Program-made: the position numbers and the translations under genes
Part shown: positions 55,301-64,000 of the stretch, piece after piece
How positions within the stretch are numbered: the stretch's first letter is position 1
Layout of the letters: the number at the start of each line of letters is the position of its first letter
DNA from: Branchiostoma belcheri
Lineage: Eukaryota; Chordata; Leptocardii; Amphioxiformes; Branchiostomatidae
NCBI RefSeq assembly: GCF_001625305.1
Contig: NW_017804387.1
Location: 73,624-137,623, forward strand
Length of the DNA: 64,000 nucleotides
Direction of reading: 5' to 3'
Notes under the pieces: generated by a model
Told to the model about the DNA's origin: nothing
Databases searched by the model: none
What the model saw: only the letters and a program-made list of their open reading frames with translations

Positions 55301-56505
55301 GTGGTCTTCTTAGATAAGTTTGACTGTAATTTGATAATAACTTGACATCATTGATGCACATAGAACAGCCAAGGTTTCAGCAGAGCAGTGAATGTCATCA
55401 CTAAACAACTGTAATGTTTAGATACTGTACATTCAATTAAATGCATATCCCAATGTACAAGGCAAGCACAAATTGTTAAAGTCTGACAAACCTTTTTGGG
55501 GTCCCAGGGCTTCTGACCTAACTGTGGATCTAGCACATTGCCAACTGAAATAGAAAGAAACACAACATTAACTGAGATCAAACAATGAAAGCTTATCACA
55601 GTCAGGTGAATACATGTATGCGCCTTAGATCCCGTTCATACCAGACTTTTAAAAACCGGTTGAAACCGCTGCTATACAGACCCAGTACATGGACCAGTGC
55701 AGGTTAGGTGCAGGTAGACATCAGAAATACCTGCCCAACTCCAATTTTAGGCCACACCAATTTAATTTGTTGCTTCTCAAATTCGCCCTGTCCATTTTTT
55801 TTCTGATTTGCAAAAAAAAAAAAAAGATTTTAGGTTCTGAAATCTGAATCAACTGCTAGATGCTCAATGAAAGACATATTTTTGCCCCTACGGTTGAAGA
55901 AAGTCCCTTTCTTCCTAGTTGTTATAGTATTCCGATGTAACAATGCAACTTTGTGTCATTTAAAGTTCAAAATCTATTGTAAGTTTTAATCATAAACCAG
56001 TCTGGTATGTTGATTTCATGGCTCATAGTCATATCTCAACATTTCCAGCCTTCATGAGGTGCCTTGGTCTGTTTTTTTTTTCATCCTGTCGCTTCATATT
56101 TTTTCTGAAAAAATCCAACAAATGAAATTGGTGTGGCCTTACCTGCACTGACTGCATATGCAGGTGGTATTTGACACCCTGTAATTTCATGTTTGAAACG
56201 CTTTCACATCAAAGCCTCTCACTGATTGTCAACATGTTACGACATCCACCCTCTATCTGTAAGACCTGAAATCTCCTGACTGAGCCAGTTCAATACTGTT
56301 TATGTAGCGGTATCTAGGATACTAATGTCACGTGTACTGATCTTTTTTCTGTAATGCACACAGCATTCTAAAAACAGGCCGAGCCGAGGCGTACGTGTAC
56401 TTACATCTGCGTACTTGCTGTGGGCTGCCTTGGTTGGGTGGATGGAAGGGGTCCTGTGGTGCAGGGTTCATCGCGCTCGTGTGTAGAGCCGAATCCGAGT
56501 TGGTT
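43145..56505 (-). CDS. CRTC: CREB-regulated transcription coactivator (CRTC/TORC), partial
   Basis: CRTC proteins move to the nucleus when dephosphorylated and boost CREB-driven transcription. Exons (5' to 3'): 56505-56405, 55544-55492, 54321-54269, 53338-53206, 52709-52518, 50244-50152, 49150(gap)-48948, 47556-47448, 46225-46137, 45282-45181, 44621-44480, 43368-43145. Diagnostic blocks: [12 protein letters not shown] (kinase/14-3-3 regulatory site), [31 protein letters not shown] (calcineurin/splicing-region block), [24 protein letters not shown] and the C-terminal transactivation tail ending [14 protein letters not shown]. Phases agree except around the gap-bearing exon. The N-terminal CREB-binding exons must lie right of the window. 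The protein is Gln/Ser/Pro-rich in the middle, as usual. Which vertebrate paralogue it resembles cannot be told; a single pre-duplication gene is expected. Confidence 0.92.
43752..44002. mobile_element. Short inverted-repeat element, family D
   Basis: Ends gcacgtcggcagaatgttc and its complement; interior 'aagatatcgtctgcaacggg'. Diverged copy of the 4495 and 48664 elements. Confidence 0.65.
44017..44378. mobile_element. MITE family B copy in CRTC intron
   Basis: Ends GGCCACACCAATTTAATTT and complement (TTAACCAAGAAATTAAATTGG), TAA flanks on both sides. Starts 15 bases after another MITE (43752-44002). Confidence 0.85.
44480..44621 (-). CDS. CRTC: CRTC exon, GIPDIILT block
   Basis: Encodes [20 protein letters not shown], an Asn run, and [12 protein letters not shown]. 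The IP-IILT motif is a CRTC hallmark before the transactivation tail. Acceptor tgctgccccag, donor ACAG|GTACCC. Confidence 0.95.
44712..45144. mobile_element. MITE family C copy in CRTC intron
   Basis: Reverse-oriented relative of 6592-7023. The right end is TTAAGTCTGTGTGGCC with TTA after it; the left end is mutated. It lies between CRTC exons 44480-44621 and 45181-45282. Confidence 0.75.
45181..45282 (-). CDS. CRTC: CRTC exon, FEQFSMVQ block
   Basis: 102 bp encoding [20 protein letters not shown] and [14 protein letters not shown], matching the family 'LEQFNM-E' block. Acceptor gatgcacag, donor AATG|GTAAGT. A MITE copy ends 36 bp downstream (45144). Confidence 0.9.
45325..45600. repeat. Dispersed repeat related to 60980-61350
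   Basis: 'aaagctgcattatgtaacat', 'gtttgtttacattttattag' and 'ggt-ccacaaactg-gt' match the 61 kb block with moderate divergence. No frame. In a CRTC intron. Confidence 0.65.
46137..46225 (-). CDS. CRTC: CRTC exon, Gln-rich FSESYYLQQ block
   Basis: Encodes [20 protein letters not shown] and on to TNALQHQ, matching the family 'FGD-YYEQQ---NALSHQ'. Two acceptors occur (exon start 46232 or 46225); only 46225 fits phase 1 from the preceding exon. Donor CACCAG|GTAGGG. Confidence 0.88.
47041..47450. repeat. Telomere-like repeat array split by a MITE
   Basis: Plus strand has degenerate (ccctaa)n at 47077-47135 and (ccctga/ccctaaccca)n at 47349-47450. Between them (47146-47347) is a relative of the 29939-30445 MITE (acacaacccgccatac...ttgcaatcgcac). 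The right array touches the CRTC exon at 47448. Confidence 0.8.
47448..47556 (-). CDS. CRTC: CRTC exon, QQYRSQPSG block
   Basis: Encodes [20 protein letters not shown] and [16 protein letters not shown], matching the family 'LQQYRT---SP-SPVSNQ' block. Acceptor tcccactacag. The donor G|GTCAGG is the first unit of a GGGTCA repeat array downstream. Phase 1 requires the inner acceptor of the next exon. Confidence 0.87.
48664..48915. mobile_element. Short inverted-repeat element, family D
   Basis: Ends gcacaatgtcggc and gccgacatgc, with TGCGCAGGCGCAGTACG near the right end and 'aagatatcgtctgcaacagg' inside. Ends 33 bases before the CRTC exon at 48948. Confidence 0.7.
48948..49150 (-). CDS. CRTC: CRTC exon interrupted by assembly gap
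   Basis: The 3' end reads [18 protein letters not shown] before GAT|GTGAGT, in phase with the next exon. Upstream another frame is attractive ([20 protein letters not shown]), and the two cannot be joined as the sequence stands. The switch falls in G-rich homopolymers (49000-49025). The 5' end is lost in N at 49151-49173. See findings. Confidence 0.7.
49151..49173. other. Assembly gap (N) in a CRTC exon
   Basis: 20 N, then cg, then one more N, followed by a G homopolymer. It removes the acceptor and 5' part of a CRTC exon. Confidence 1.
50152..50244 (-). CDS. CRTC: Probable CRTC exon
   Basis: A 93-bp open frame, phase 0 both ends, encoding [20 protein letters not shown] and on to YPLDFE. 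It has a strong acceptor (tttttgtcctttgcag) and donor GAG|GTAAAA. The product is not clearly conserved, so it rests on splice signals, frame and position. Confidence 0.55.
51394..51761. mobile_element. MITE family B copy in CRTC intron
   Basis: Same termini as 44017-44378 in the opposite orientation, with TAA flanks on both sides. Confidence 0.85.
52518..52709 (-). CDS. CRTC: CRTC exon, Ser/Gln-rich central part
   Basis: Encodes [20 protein letters not shown], a Gln/Arg-rich middle ([11 protein letters not shown]) and [18 protein letters not shown]. The SPLTLS--RRQ part matches the family. Acceptor acctttccag, donor CCT|GTAAGT. 192 bp, phase 0 both ends. Confidence 0.9.
53206..53338 (-). CDS. 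CRTC: CRTC exon, SLPDLTNL block
   Basis: Encodes [20 protein letters not shown], then [20 protein letters not shown] and VEDQ. This is the most conserved central block of CRTC. Acceptor ttgtccag, donor ATCAG|GTGAAC, phase 0. Confidence 0.96.
54269..54321 (-). CDS. CRTC: CRTC exon, [11 protein letters not shown] block
   Basis: 53 bp encoding [17 protein letters not shown], a near-exact match to the family's second regulatory Ser block. Acceptor ctgttccag, donor GATAAG|GTAAGT, phase 2. Confidence 0.92.
54362..54824. mobile_element. TA-flanked MITE, first of a tandem pair
   Basis: Ends CAGTCAAACCTG and CAGGTTTGACTG, flanked by TA (54360-54361, 54825-54826). Interior of short 'ggccacctggcc' type repeats. 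Tc1/mariner/pogo-type ends by target site. Confidence 0.7.
54827..55326. mobile_element. TA-flanked MITE, second of a tandem pair
   Basis: Ends CAGTCAAGCTTG and AAGTTTGACTG with TA on both sides; the left TA (54825-54826) is shared with the first element. In the CRTC intron before exon 54269-54321. Confidence 0.65.
55492..55544 (-). CDS. CRTC: CRTC exon, QKPWDPKK block
   Basis: 53 bp encoding [17 protein letters not shown], matching the family 'K-W-TKK' block before the SCEVPGI motif. Acceptor ctatttcag, donor AAAAAG|GTTTGT. Confidence 0.85.
55750..56138. mobile_element. MITE family B copy in CRTC intron
   Basis: GGCCACACCAATTTAATTTG terminus and complement, TTA flanks on both sides. More diverged inside. 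Confidence 0.8.
56405..56505 (-). CDS. CRTC: CRTC exon with TNSDSALH regulatory motif
   Basis: Encodes [20 protein letters not shown] and on to SPQQVRR. The Ser in NSDSALH is the family's SIK/AMPK phosphorylation and 14-3-3 site. Acceptor tttctgtag. The donor AGAT|GTAAGT (phase 1) was chosen over an earlier GTACGC because it fits the next exon. Confidence 0.92.
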
Positions 56506-59497
56506 CTACAGAAAAACGACAAACAGCGCCATGTAGAACAGCCACACAACTGTCCCAGTTTGGAACGTGTAAGTTGTGGAGGCTACGTGTTAGGTAACTA
56601 CTGGTGTCGTTCAGTTGGACGTTCTATCTCTGGCTGGGGGTTAGAAGGGGATAGCGATTATAAGAGTCCATTTGCTTTGCTTGCTTCGGCCGTGTGACTT
56701 GTGTCTGAATGTATATGTACTAATTTCTACAACTTTGGTTTAAGATTTACTAGCAGCACCCTCAGAAAAAAAAACAGTTCCTTTCAATTAGTTGTGGATA
56801 AAATCAATTCAGGTGTGCAAGGTCTATCACTGATTTAAAATATACATGGAAAGACTTTTGAACCTGATTACTATCTATATGATAATCCAAAAGGCAACTG
56901 TTTGTCACCATGCATAATTATGTTTAGTATATTCTTTTACCAGGAAATACATTCAATCAAAACCAAAAGTTATACCACACAGGTTCCATGTTCATAAGCT
57001 TCAAGCACATCCCAATTCATTTAAGAACTGTCCATGCACTGAACTTGTTAATATTCATGTTGGCGATACCTTTTGAAGCCATAGACTTTTGAGTCAGTGA
57101 TTCTGGTTGTCAAATGAAAGATCAAGCTCCAGGTGTTAGTACTAAGTTACTAGCTCGGCCAAAGCAGTTAATTTATATCTTTAATTCTTCATCTGAGGAT
57201 AGAAAATTATAATAAAAACAAACGTATCTTGATTACCTCAGCTATAATCAGTAACAGCATGCACACTTGTTTTCTTTCTTCACATTAATTTCAACATGTG
57301 ACAACTAAATGAATAAAATGGTTAAGGCCTGTGGGTTAAGGTAGATACAGCAGTCTGGAGTATCACATGTCCTGAAAAGGCTCCATTACCTTAATGAAGT
57401 TAGCTTGCATGCATTATGTAACTGCATCTAGGGCCATATCTAACCAATTTGATTAGTTGGTTCTTGAATTTGCCCATTTCATTTTCTTAGATTTGCAAAA
57501 AAAAATATTCAGGTTCTGATTCAACTACAAAATGCTCATATTTTGGCCCAATGGTTGAAGAAAGTTGTTGTCTTCCTATTTGTTACAGTTTTCTAGTATC
57601 TATCAAATAATGCAGTTATTTGATTCAAAATACATTGTTTGAACCACAAACCAGCCTGGTGAGTTGACTTTGTGTGGCTCCTGTTATAGCCTTTGGGGCT
57701 ACATATATTTTTTTTGCCCTGTTGCTTCATATTTTGTCTATAGAAATCCAAGAAACAACTAATTAAAATTGGTGTGGCCTGAGTTTTAAAAAATACTGAG
57801 TAGCTATGCAAACAACTTCAGACCATAATATTCAGAAGCATCCTGTCACCTTACTGCAACACTCCAAACTGCTGTTTCAACAAGACAGTACAACAGGACA
57901 CCGAAAACCTTTCATCTGACAACCTCTTGTCACTGACCTATCCTGCATTACCACCGTCACATGGCCCAAGCAACAAGACAGACAAAGAATGATTTTCTGC
58001 CAATCACTGTTAACGTTAATATCAGCATGAACTGTCAATATCTTCACATGAACACATGACAGCCTGCCCATGTGAACAGTGTTGTTAGTTGACAGGTATA
58101 CATTATATCCTCATCTATGTATATGATTATCTGTGTATACATGTAGTTATAAGCCACAAAGCTCATTTATCACTTTGTTCATAGATCACTGGAGTTTTTC
58201 TCCATTCAGAGATTATAATGATATACTTGATATATTCTAACTGATGGTAATCGAATGTGAAAATTTTGGACAGCGGTTTTAATGACTGTTAATTCTACTA
58301 ACTACAAAATCCAGGAACCAAGTCATGAAACGAGTGTGGCATACAGCTTGGAGCAGCAAAGCAGCATGGGTAAGAACCATAGCCTGCCTTGTATACATCA
58401 TGTACTGTAGCAAACCAACCTTAACATAGCTGACCCTGGCAACACAGGATGCAAATGGCTGGATAAAGCAGGGACAAATAAAGAGATGACAGGGAATTCA
58501 AAGCTTCCTAATGCTTCAGGAATCTAACATTTGGCTCATGCGTTGGTATGAAAAAATTAAAAACATATGATCACTTGCAACATGCAAATAAAAAAATTAA
58601 AGGTGACATTCTGTAATATTAGGCAGAACTGAAACATGGCTGACTTTTAAGGAATTGTTAACTCAATTGTCATTGTTATTGAGCAATCCAAAATACTGCT
58701 CTTTGATTCTAAATTATCAAATACCATACAATTACTTCAAAAGGGCATTTTACACAAATGCATTTTAATTCTATACATTCTCAAGTAATATCAAAGTACA
58801 TTTTACAGATGTCACCTTTACAAAAAACATGACAAACACATTGGGGACTACATGCACAATGCACATGCCTTCATCACATTGATTATCAAATCAATTAATG
58901 CATTTACTCAGTGATATAATTCTCTACCAGTCCTGATATTGACATCTAAAGTATTAGTACATGTATTACAGTAATCCAGGTAACCAAGGTTAAATAATAA
59001 CTCGAAAATTCACGATGAAAATTCTTGCAAGAAAAGGATTTGTCTGGTCTCATTTCAGCGGCAGAGGAGGGAACCTAATGGAATTTTCTTTCATCCAGCG
59101 GCACACGTCAGTTGGCCTTGACTTGTGTTGGTAGCTCATGTGTGTTATATTGGGGTGAATAACCGGGAAAGGTGTGCGCCACACATACACAAACACTCCC
59201 GCTACCTTCTTTACGAGAGGCTGTCAAACTCGAGGTGTACAAAATATCATTTTGAGGGGCGAATGCATGAAGATGTTCTCTTGTCGTACCAATAAATTGT
59301 TGCGAATGCTGCGTCTACTTTCCATTGCCTTCATTTTATGACAGTTTATATGCTAGCTGATCTCAGCTCATAATTACTTCACATTTCTCCTTAATAGTCT
59401 TTAATAGTCGAAGCCATTGTGTTCAAACACCGGCATATACATTATGGTAAAATATTACGTGTCAAGTTGAAGCGGCCACTATTTTCTCTATCAGATA
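56506..59497. other. CRTC intron or upstream sequence
   Basis: Only the MITE B copy at 57432-57779 was recognised. No exon matching the CRTC N-terminus was found here, so the first exons lie further right. Confidence 0.5.
57432..57779. mobile_element. MITE family B copy, diverged
   Basis: The right end AATTGGTGTGGCC is kept; the left end is worn (GGCCATATCTAACCAATTTG). Internal 'aaaatgctcatattttggccc' matches other B copies. Flanks no longer match. Confidence 0.65.
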
Positions 59498-60448
59498 CTG
59501 TAAGTCTACAAATTTCCGCTGTATATTTAGATTCGCGGAATTCGCGGGGACCTCTGTACCGCGAATCTATTTCCCCGCGAATATGTTTTGCGTAAGTGCG
59601 CCCCCCTCCCCACATGCATTCACGACGGTAAGCGAAACACAAACACACGCAACAAACACAAATCACTGCAAATCAACTCTGTTCTTAGCAAATGTACGTA
59701 TGTTGAGTACCAATTTTTTTAAAAGTTATACTGATGTCAAAAAATTATAATATTATGAGACACCGAATCGCGATACTGCGGCACTGGCCGTGTCAAACGT
59801 GCACCGCCGGACAAAAATCTGTGTGTGCTGAGCGCCGGCCATGCGCGCCCGGACGCTTGAAAATTGCGGGCACATCGGGCATATCTACAAATATTTTGAT
59901 GAAAAATATAACTGCTGGTACCTGGGAAATGTTAGTTGATTCTCTTTTGTGCCCTGCTTTCCGGGCGTTTTTTCTTCTTCTTGTTTTGCTGGATAGAAAC
60001 GCTACCGTGGGGCGCTACAAAACCGAAAGCGATCTTTGCATACTTCCGGGTTCAAAATCTCGCCGAAGACGGCATAAATATTCTTAGTAATATATATTTT
60101 CCCTAAAGATTCTTTCGATTATGCATTTCTTCACTAGAGTATCGATGTGTAGTCGTGGAAAATAGCGTTTTAGCGCTTATTTCCGAACAAAGAAAATTGT
60201 TTACACGTGCGTCAGATCGATCGTCAGCTTTACCGCCGGCAGTCTCGCGCGGTGCACGAAACAAATTTTTGCGCCGCATTTTAGGATATAAATGCCGGAA
60301 CACGAACTTTTATTATTCTAAATACACACTTTACAAATTCTTCTTTGAAAAATAGCCAAGGAGAAATCGCGAATCTAAAAATACCGCGGATTGTCCATTT
60401 TCCCGAAACCGCGAACTTTAGGCCCCGCGAATCTAAAGAGACTTACAG
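59498..60448. mobile_element. TA-flanked 951-bp element with CTGTAAGTCT ends
   Basis: Left CTGTAAGTCTAC, right GAGACTTACAG, both flanked by TA. Subterminal 'tttagattcgcgg' and 'ccgcgaatctaaa' also pair. A 117-codon frame inside shows no recognisable domain. Confidence 0.65.
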
Positions 60449-60911
60449 TATCACAATTTTCAATGGCTCAATGAATTTCAAGTTCACATGAAGTCCAAAG
60501 TAGTGCCAGAGATATAGAGCATCTGCCTTATTTTCCTCAAGCTACACACAAAAGTACAAGTTCAGAGCCTGGTTCCACGAAGACTGCAGGTGTTTCCCTG
60601 AAAATTTGGTTAGATATGCACATAATGCAGTCCCCTTCCTTTCCCACGGCATTTGGTAGCCTGACCGTGATGTTCCATGTTACCAAGAAATTTATAAATA
60701 TTCTATGAAGCGGCCAAGACCTTGGGCATATCAAAAAAACATACAGGATCATCCACATTGGTTCCCATTCCATAATTTGACTTGAACATGGATTCTTTCA
60801 AATTTAATTTTTACCTACATAACACATCATGGCTCAATTTGCCAAAGTTCTCAGTTGATATGTGCAGATCTTTATTGCACACACATATGTGATGCAAAAG
60901 GAACCCAGGGG

Positions 60912-62024
60912 TTCAGTTTGTGCATCTTGGAAATGGCAAGACCTGCTTTTAAAGACGGACTAACCAACGGTGCCCTGGTTAAAAGCTGCATTATGTAACA
61001 TTTAATTCAGGACGATATAAAAAAGGAAATTTTCTGGTCATTTCTTTACAAAGTAAGTTGAGTACAGTCTCCATTGCCAATACAGTAAGTGCCATTCAGG
61101 AGTAGGTGCCAAAACATGATGCTTTATGAGTATGTTTAAAAACTAGAAATACAACTATCAGCCATGTTTGTTTACATTTTGGTAGTTTCTGGTGGCACCA
61201 CAAACTGCGTGCTCCTCGTGTGGGTTGTTTTAGTGCCAATCATAAAGAATAATTGCACAAAGATGTTGAAAACAGGAAGTATATTACATTGACATGAATA
61301 CTTTTTAAACAAAATATTTTAATCACATATTTTTGTTACATAGTGACACTTTAAATGGCTCAGTCAGGGCATAACTTATCCGGTTCCAGCCGCACAGCCA
61401 TTAGTAAGTGTTGTTATTTATACATATTGCTTGGCAACAATGTGAATTAGGTACTTGTCACAAAAGGGTGGGCGGCAGCCTTGCGTACAATAAGTATAGA
61501 GACATTATAACATAGGTAGTGTTTTGTTGTACCTATTAAGGCCACAGCAAGTAAATTTTATGGATGACATCCTCCGTAGACTCCAAATCTAATGCGAGCG
61601 GGCAAGAAAAAACAAGGCAGGGTCCCTACATTTAAAAATTTTTGACTCCATCATTGTAAAATGGTTTTGATTCAGTGGGAACATCACATATACACAGCCA
61701 GCATCACATATCACTGCATCAAAGTAAGAAACAAAACATTAAATCAGAGCCTTTTCTTGTCTCCTCTCTTCATAGTTATGTGCCATCCACCTTCTGACAT
61801 GTCAACAGACATCTTTGCCCATTTTTGGCATGTTGACCACTGTCAGAAGGCAACAAAATTTCTTGGTTTTTTTTTTCCAAAATCAGGCAAAAATATATTC
61901 GCGCGCTGATGTCATCCATAAAAATTACTTGCTGTGGCCTAACCAGGATAAACCATGATGCTAGGTGGGTAGAAAAATATGCATAGTTCCATTTTTAAGA
62001 ATTCACTCGATAATCATAATGTTT
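60912..62024. repeat. 1.1 kb tandem duplication, copy 1
   Basis: Near-identical to 62480-63595 with small indels. Contains a dispersed repeat (60980-61350) and MITE A (61540-61939). Confidence 0.9.
61540..61939. mobile_element. MITE family A copy in duplicated block
   Basis: GGCCACAGCAAGTAAATTTT ends, perfect TAA flanks. Lies in copy 1 of the 1.1 kb tandem duplication. Confidence 0.85.
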
Positions 62025-62459
62025 ATGTTAAGGTTATACTTAAATGTATCCAATGCAATTTCAGGATAGCAAAACTGGAAATATTCTTAATACTGCAATC
62101 TGTATGATATTGACACATACTGTCCCACATTAGCAAATTTGCATCAATATTCCATATTCAGAGCATTTAAAACTGCCTGAGAAACAAGTCCCAAAATGAA
62201 TCCCACATTTTCTGGTTCGTGTCAAAACAAGTGCTTCTGCAAAAGCTGACCATTTTCGCCGCTTACAGGCTTACAGTTTTTACGAACATTTTCCCCATCC
62301 TAGCATTTCAATTTACCTAAGTTATATAAATGGTTCTAGTTCTCATCAACATTGTATATAATGAGAGAACATGCACTTCTATATTTCAACTCTTTAAGTT
62401 TAAAACATTACAAAAATCAAGTATATAACAGTTTATAACCTGTTTTCTCTCTTTTAAGA

Positions 62460-62479
62460 NNNNNNNNNNNNNNNNNNNN
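62460..62479. other. Assembly gap (N) at duplication junction
   Basis: Run of 20 N at the boundary between duplication copies. Confidence 1.
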
Positions 62480-63595
62480 TTCAGTTTGTGCATCTTGGAA
62501 ATGGCAAGACCTGCTTTTAAAGACGGACTAACCAACGGTGCCCTGGTTAAAAAGCTGCATTATGTAACATTTAATCAGGACGATATAAAAAGGAAATTTT
62601 CTGGTCATTTCTTTACAAAGTAAGTTGAGTACAGTCTCCATTGCCAATACAGTAAGTGCCATTCAGGAGTAGGTGCCAAAACATGACGCTTTATGAGTAT
62701 GTTTAAAAACTAGAAATACAACTATCAGCCATGTTTGTTTACATTTTGGTAGTTTCTGGTGGCACCACAAACTGCGTGCTCCTCGTGTGGGTTTAGTGCC
62801 AATCATAAAGAATAATTGCACAAAGATGTTGAAAACAGGAAGTATATTACATTGACATGAATACTTTTTAAACAAAATATTTTAATCACATATTTTTGTT
62901 ACATAGTGACACTTTAAATGGCTCAGTCAGGGCATAACTTATCCGGTTCCAGCCGCACAGCCATTAGTAAGTGTTGTTATTTATACATATTGCTTGGCAA
63001 CAATGTGAATTAGGTACTTGTCACAAAAGGGTAGGAGGCAGCCTTGCGTACAATAAGTATAGAGACATTATAACGTAGGTAGTGTTTTGTTGTACCTATT
63101 AAGGCCACAGCAAGTACATTTTATGGATGACATCCTCCGCAGACTCCAAATCTAATGCGAGCGGGCAAGAAAAAACAAGGCAGGGTCCCTACATTTAAAA
63201 ATTTTTGACTCCATCATTGTAAAATGGTTTTGATTCAGTGGGAACATCACATACATACTGTATACACAGCCAGCATCACATATCACTGCATCAAAGTATG
63301 AAACAAAACATTAAATCAGAGCCTTTTCTTGTCTCTTCTCTTCATAGTTATCTGCCATCCACCTTCCGACATGGCAACAGACATCTTTGCCCATTTTTGG
63401 CATGTTGACCACTGTCAGAAGGCAACAAAATTTCATGTTTTTTTTCCCCAAAATCAGGCAAAAATATATGCGCGCGCTGATGTCATCCATAAATATTACT
63501 TGCTGTGGCCTAACCAGGATAAACCATGATGCTGGGTGGGTAGAAAAATATGCACAGTTCCATTTTTAAGAATTCACTCGATAATCATAATGTTT
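62480..63595. repeat. 1.1 kb tandem duplication, copy 2
   Basis: Begins directly at the end of the N gap (62460-62479). After it, 63596-63895 is new sequence; then 63896-64000 again matches 62031 onward. Confidence 0.9.
63103..63510. mobile_element. MITE family A copy, second duplicate
   Basis: Same position in duplication copy 2 with the same TAA flanks, so it was copied with its surroundings rather than inserted twice. Confidence 0.85.
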
Positions 63596-64000
63596 TGGTT
63601 ACCTGTATTTTGCATGGACATCAATAAACCAAAACCTTCTTCGTTTAGTGGTCATTATTCTGTACTATCCATCTTGTATATCTGCTGATCTGTTTTAGAA
63701 CTGAAATTTTGGAACTGTTTTGGAACAGAATTAGTCTCTGCCACTGAACAAACACAGCATATAAAGGTTATATATGCTGATGGCTTTGCATGGGACATCC
63801 TTTGCCTGTATACAAGACGATCACTTTCCCTTTCTGGTTTTTACGTCAACCAACTCTTCAATCATGGATTTAAACAATAATAGACAAGGCTCAAGAGGTT
63901 ATACTTAAATGTATCCAATGCAATTTCAGGGTAGCAAAATTGGAAATATTCTAAATACTGCAATCTGTATGATATTGACACATACTGTCCCACATTAGCA

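Noticed and set aside
59734-60087. 117-codon frame inside the 951-bp TA-flanked element
   Set aside because: Considered as a transposase remnant, but no DDE-type spacing or DNA-binding motif is visible.
61661-61909. Recurring small frame (also 21822-22046, 35826-36077, 63329-63529)
   Set aside because: It is shared because the MITE family A copies are similar; the frame is not maintained in all copies and has no start or domain support.

Overview
The window reads as nuclear DNA of an invertebrate chordate. It has intron-rich genes with GT-AG junctions, tRNA-derived SINEs, non-LTR retrotransposon tails and several families of short inverted-repeat transposons in the introns. The three host genes and the frequent tacatgta-type motifs fit amphioxus (Branchiostoma). 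That assignment is inference; no species-diagnostic gene was seen.

Three host genes were rebuilt exon by exon, and the reading phase agrees at every junction inside DUOX and DUOXA. (1) A dual oxidase (DUOX) on the minus strand runs from its ATG at 20495 to the left edge. Ten coding exons give about 402 residues: signal peptide and most of the peroxidase-like domain. The NADPH-oxidase half lies outside. (2) The DUOX maturation factor (DUOXA) on the plus strand runs from 24116 to 38408. Eight exons give 363 residues with five membrane segments, plus a possible 309-residue short form. The two genes are head to head about 3.6 kb apart, so enzyme and maturation partner could share control sequence. 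(3) A CREB-regulated transcription coactivator (CRTC/TORC) on the minus strand has its stop at 43145 and its leftmost-known 5' exon at 56505. Exons for the N-terminal CREB-binding domain lie beyond 64000. DUOXA and CRTC converge on 39.2-43.1 kb.

Region by region: 1-540 LINE tail; 803-20495 DUOX, with introns carrying transposons, a decayed unidentified reading frame (5282-6092) and a 3.15 kb long-terminal-inverted-repeat element (14112-17259, 6-bp target duplication); 20.5-24.1 kb shared upstream region with a palindromic repeat and a duplicated candidate first exon; 24.1-39.2 kb DUOXA, with two LINE fragments, SINEs, a GT tract and fold-back elements; 39.2-43.1 kb intergenic or CRTC 3'UTR; 43.1-56.5 kb CRTC; 56.5-64 kb CRTC intron or upstream sequence with transposons and a 1.1 kb tandem duplication around an assembly gap. 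Gaps (N) lie at 24861-24947, 49151-49173 and 62460-62479.
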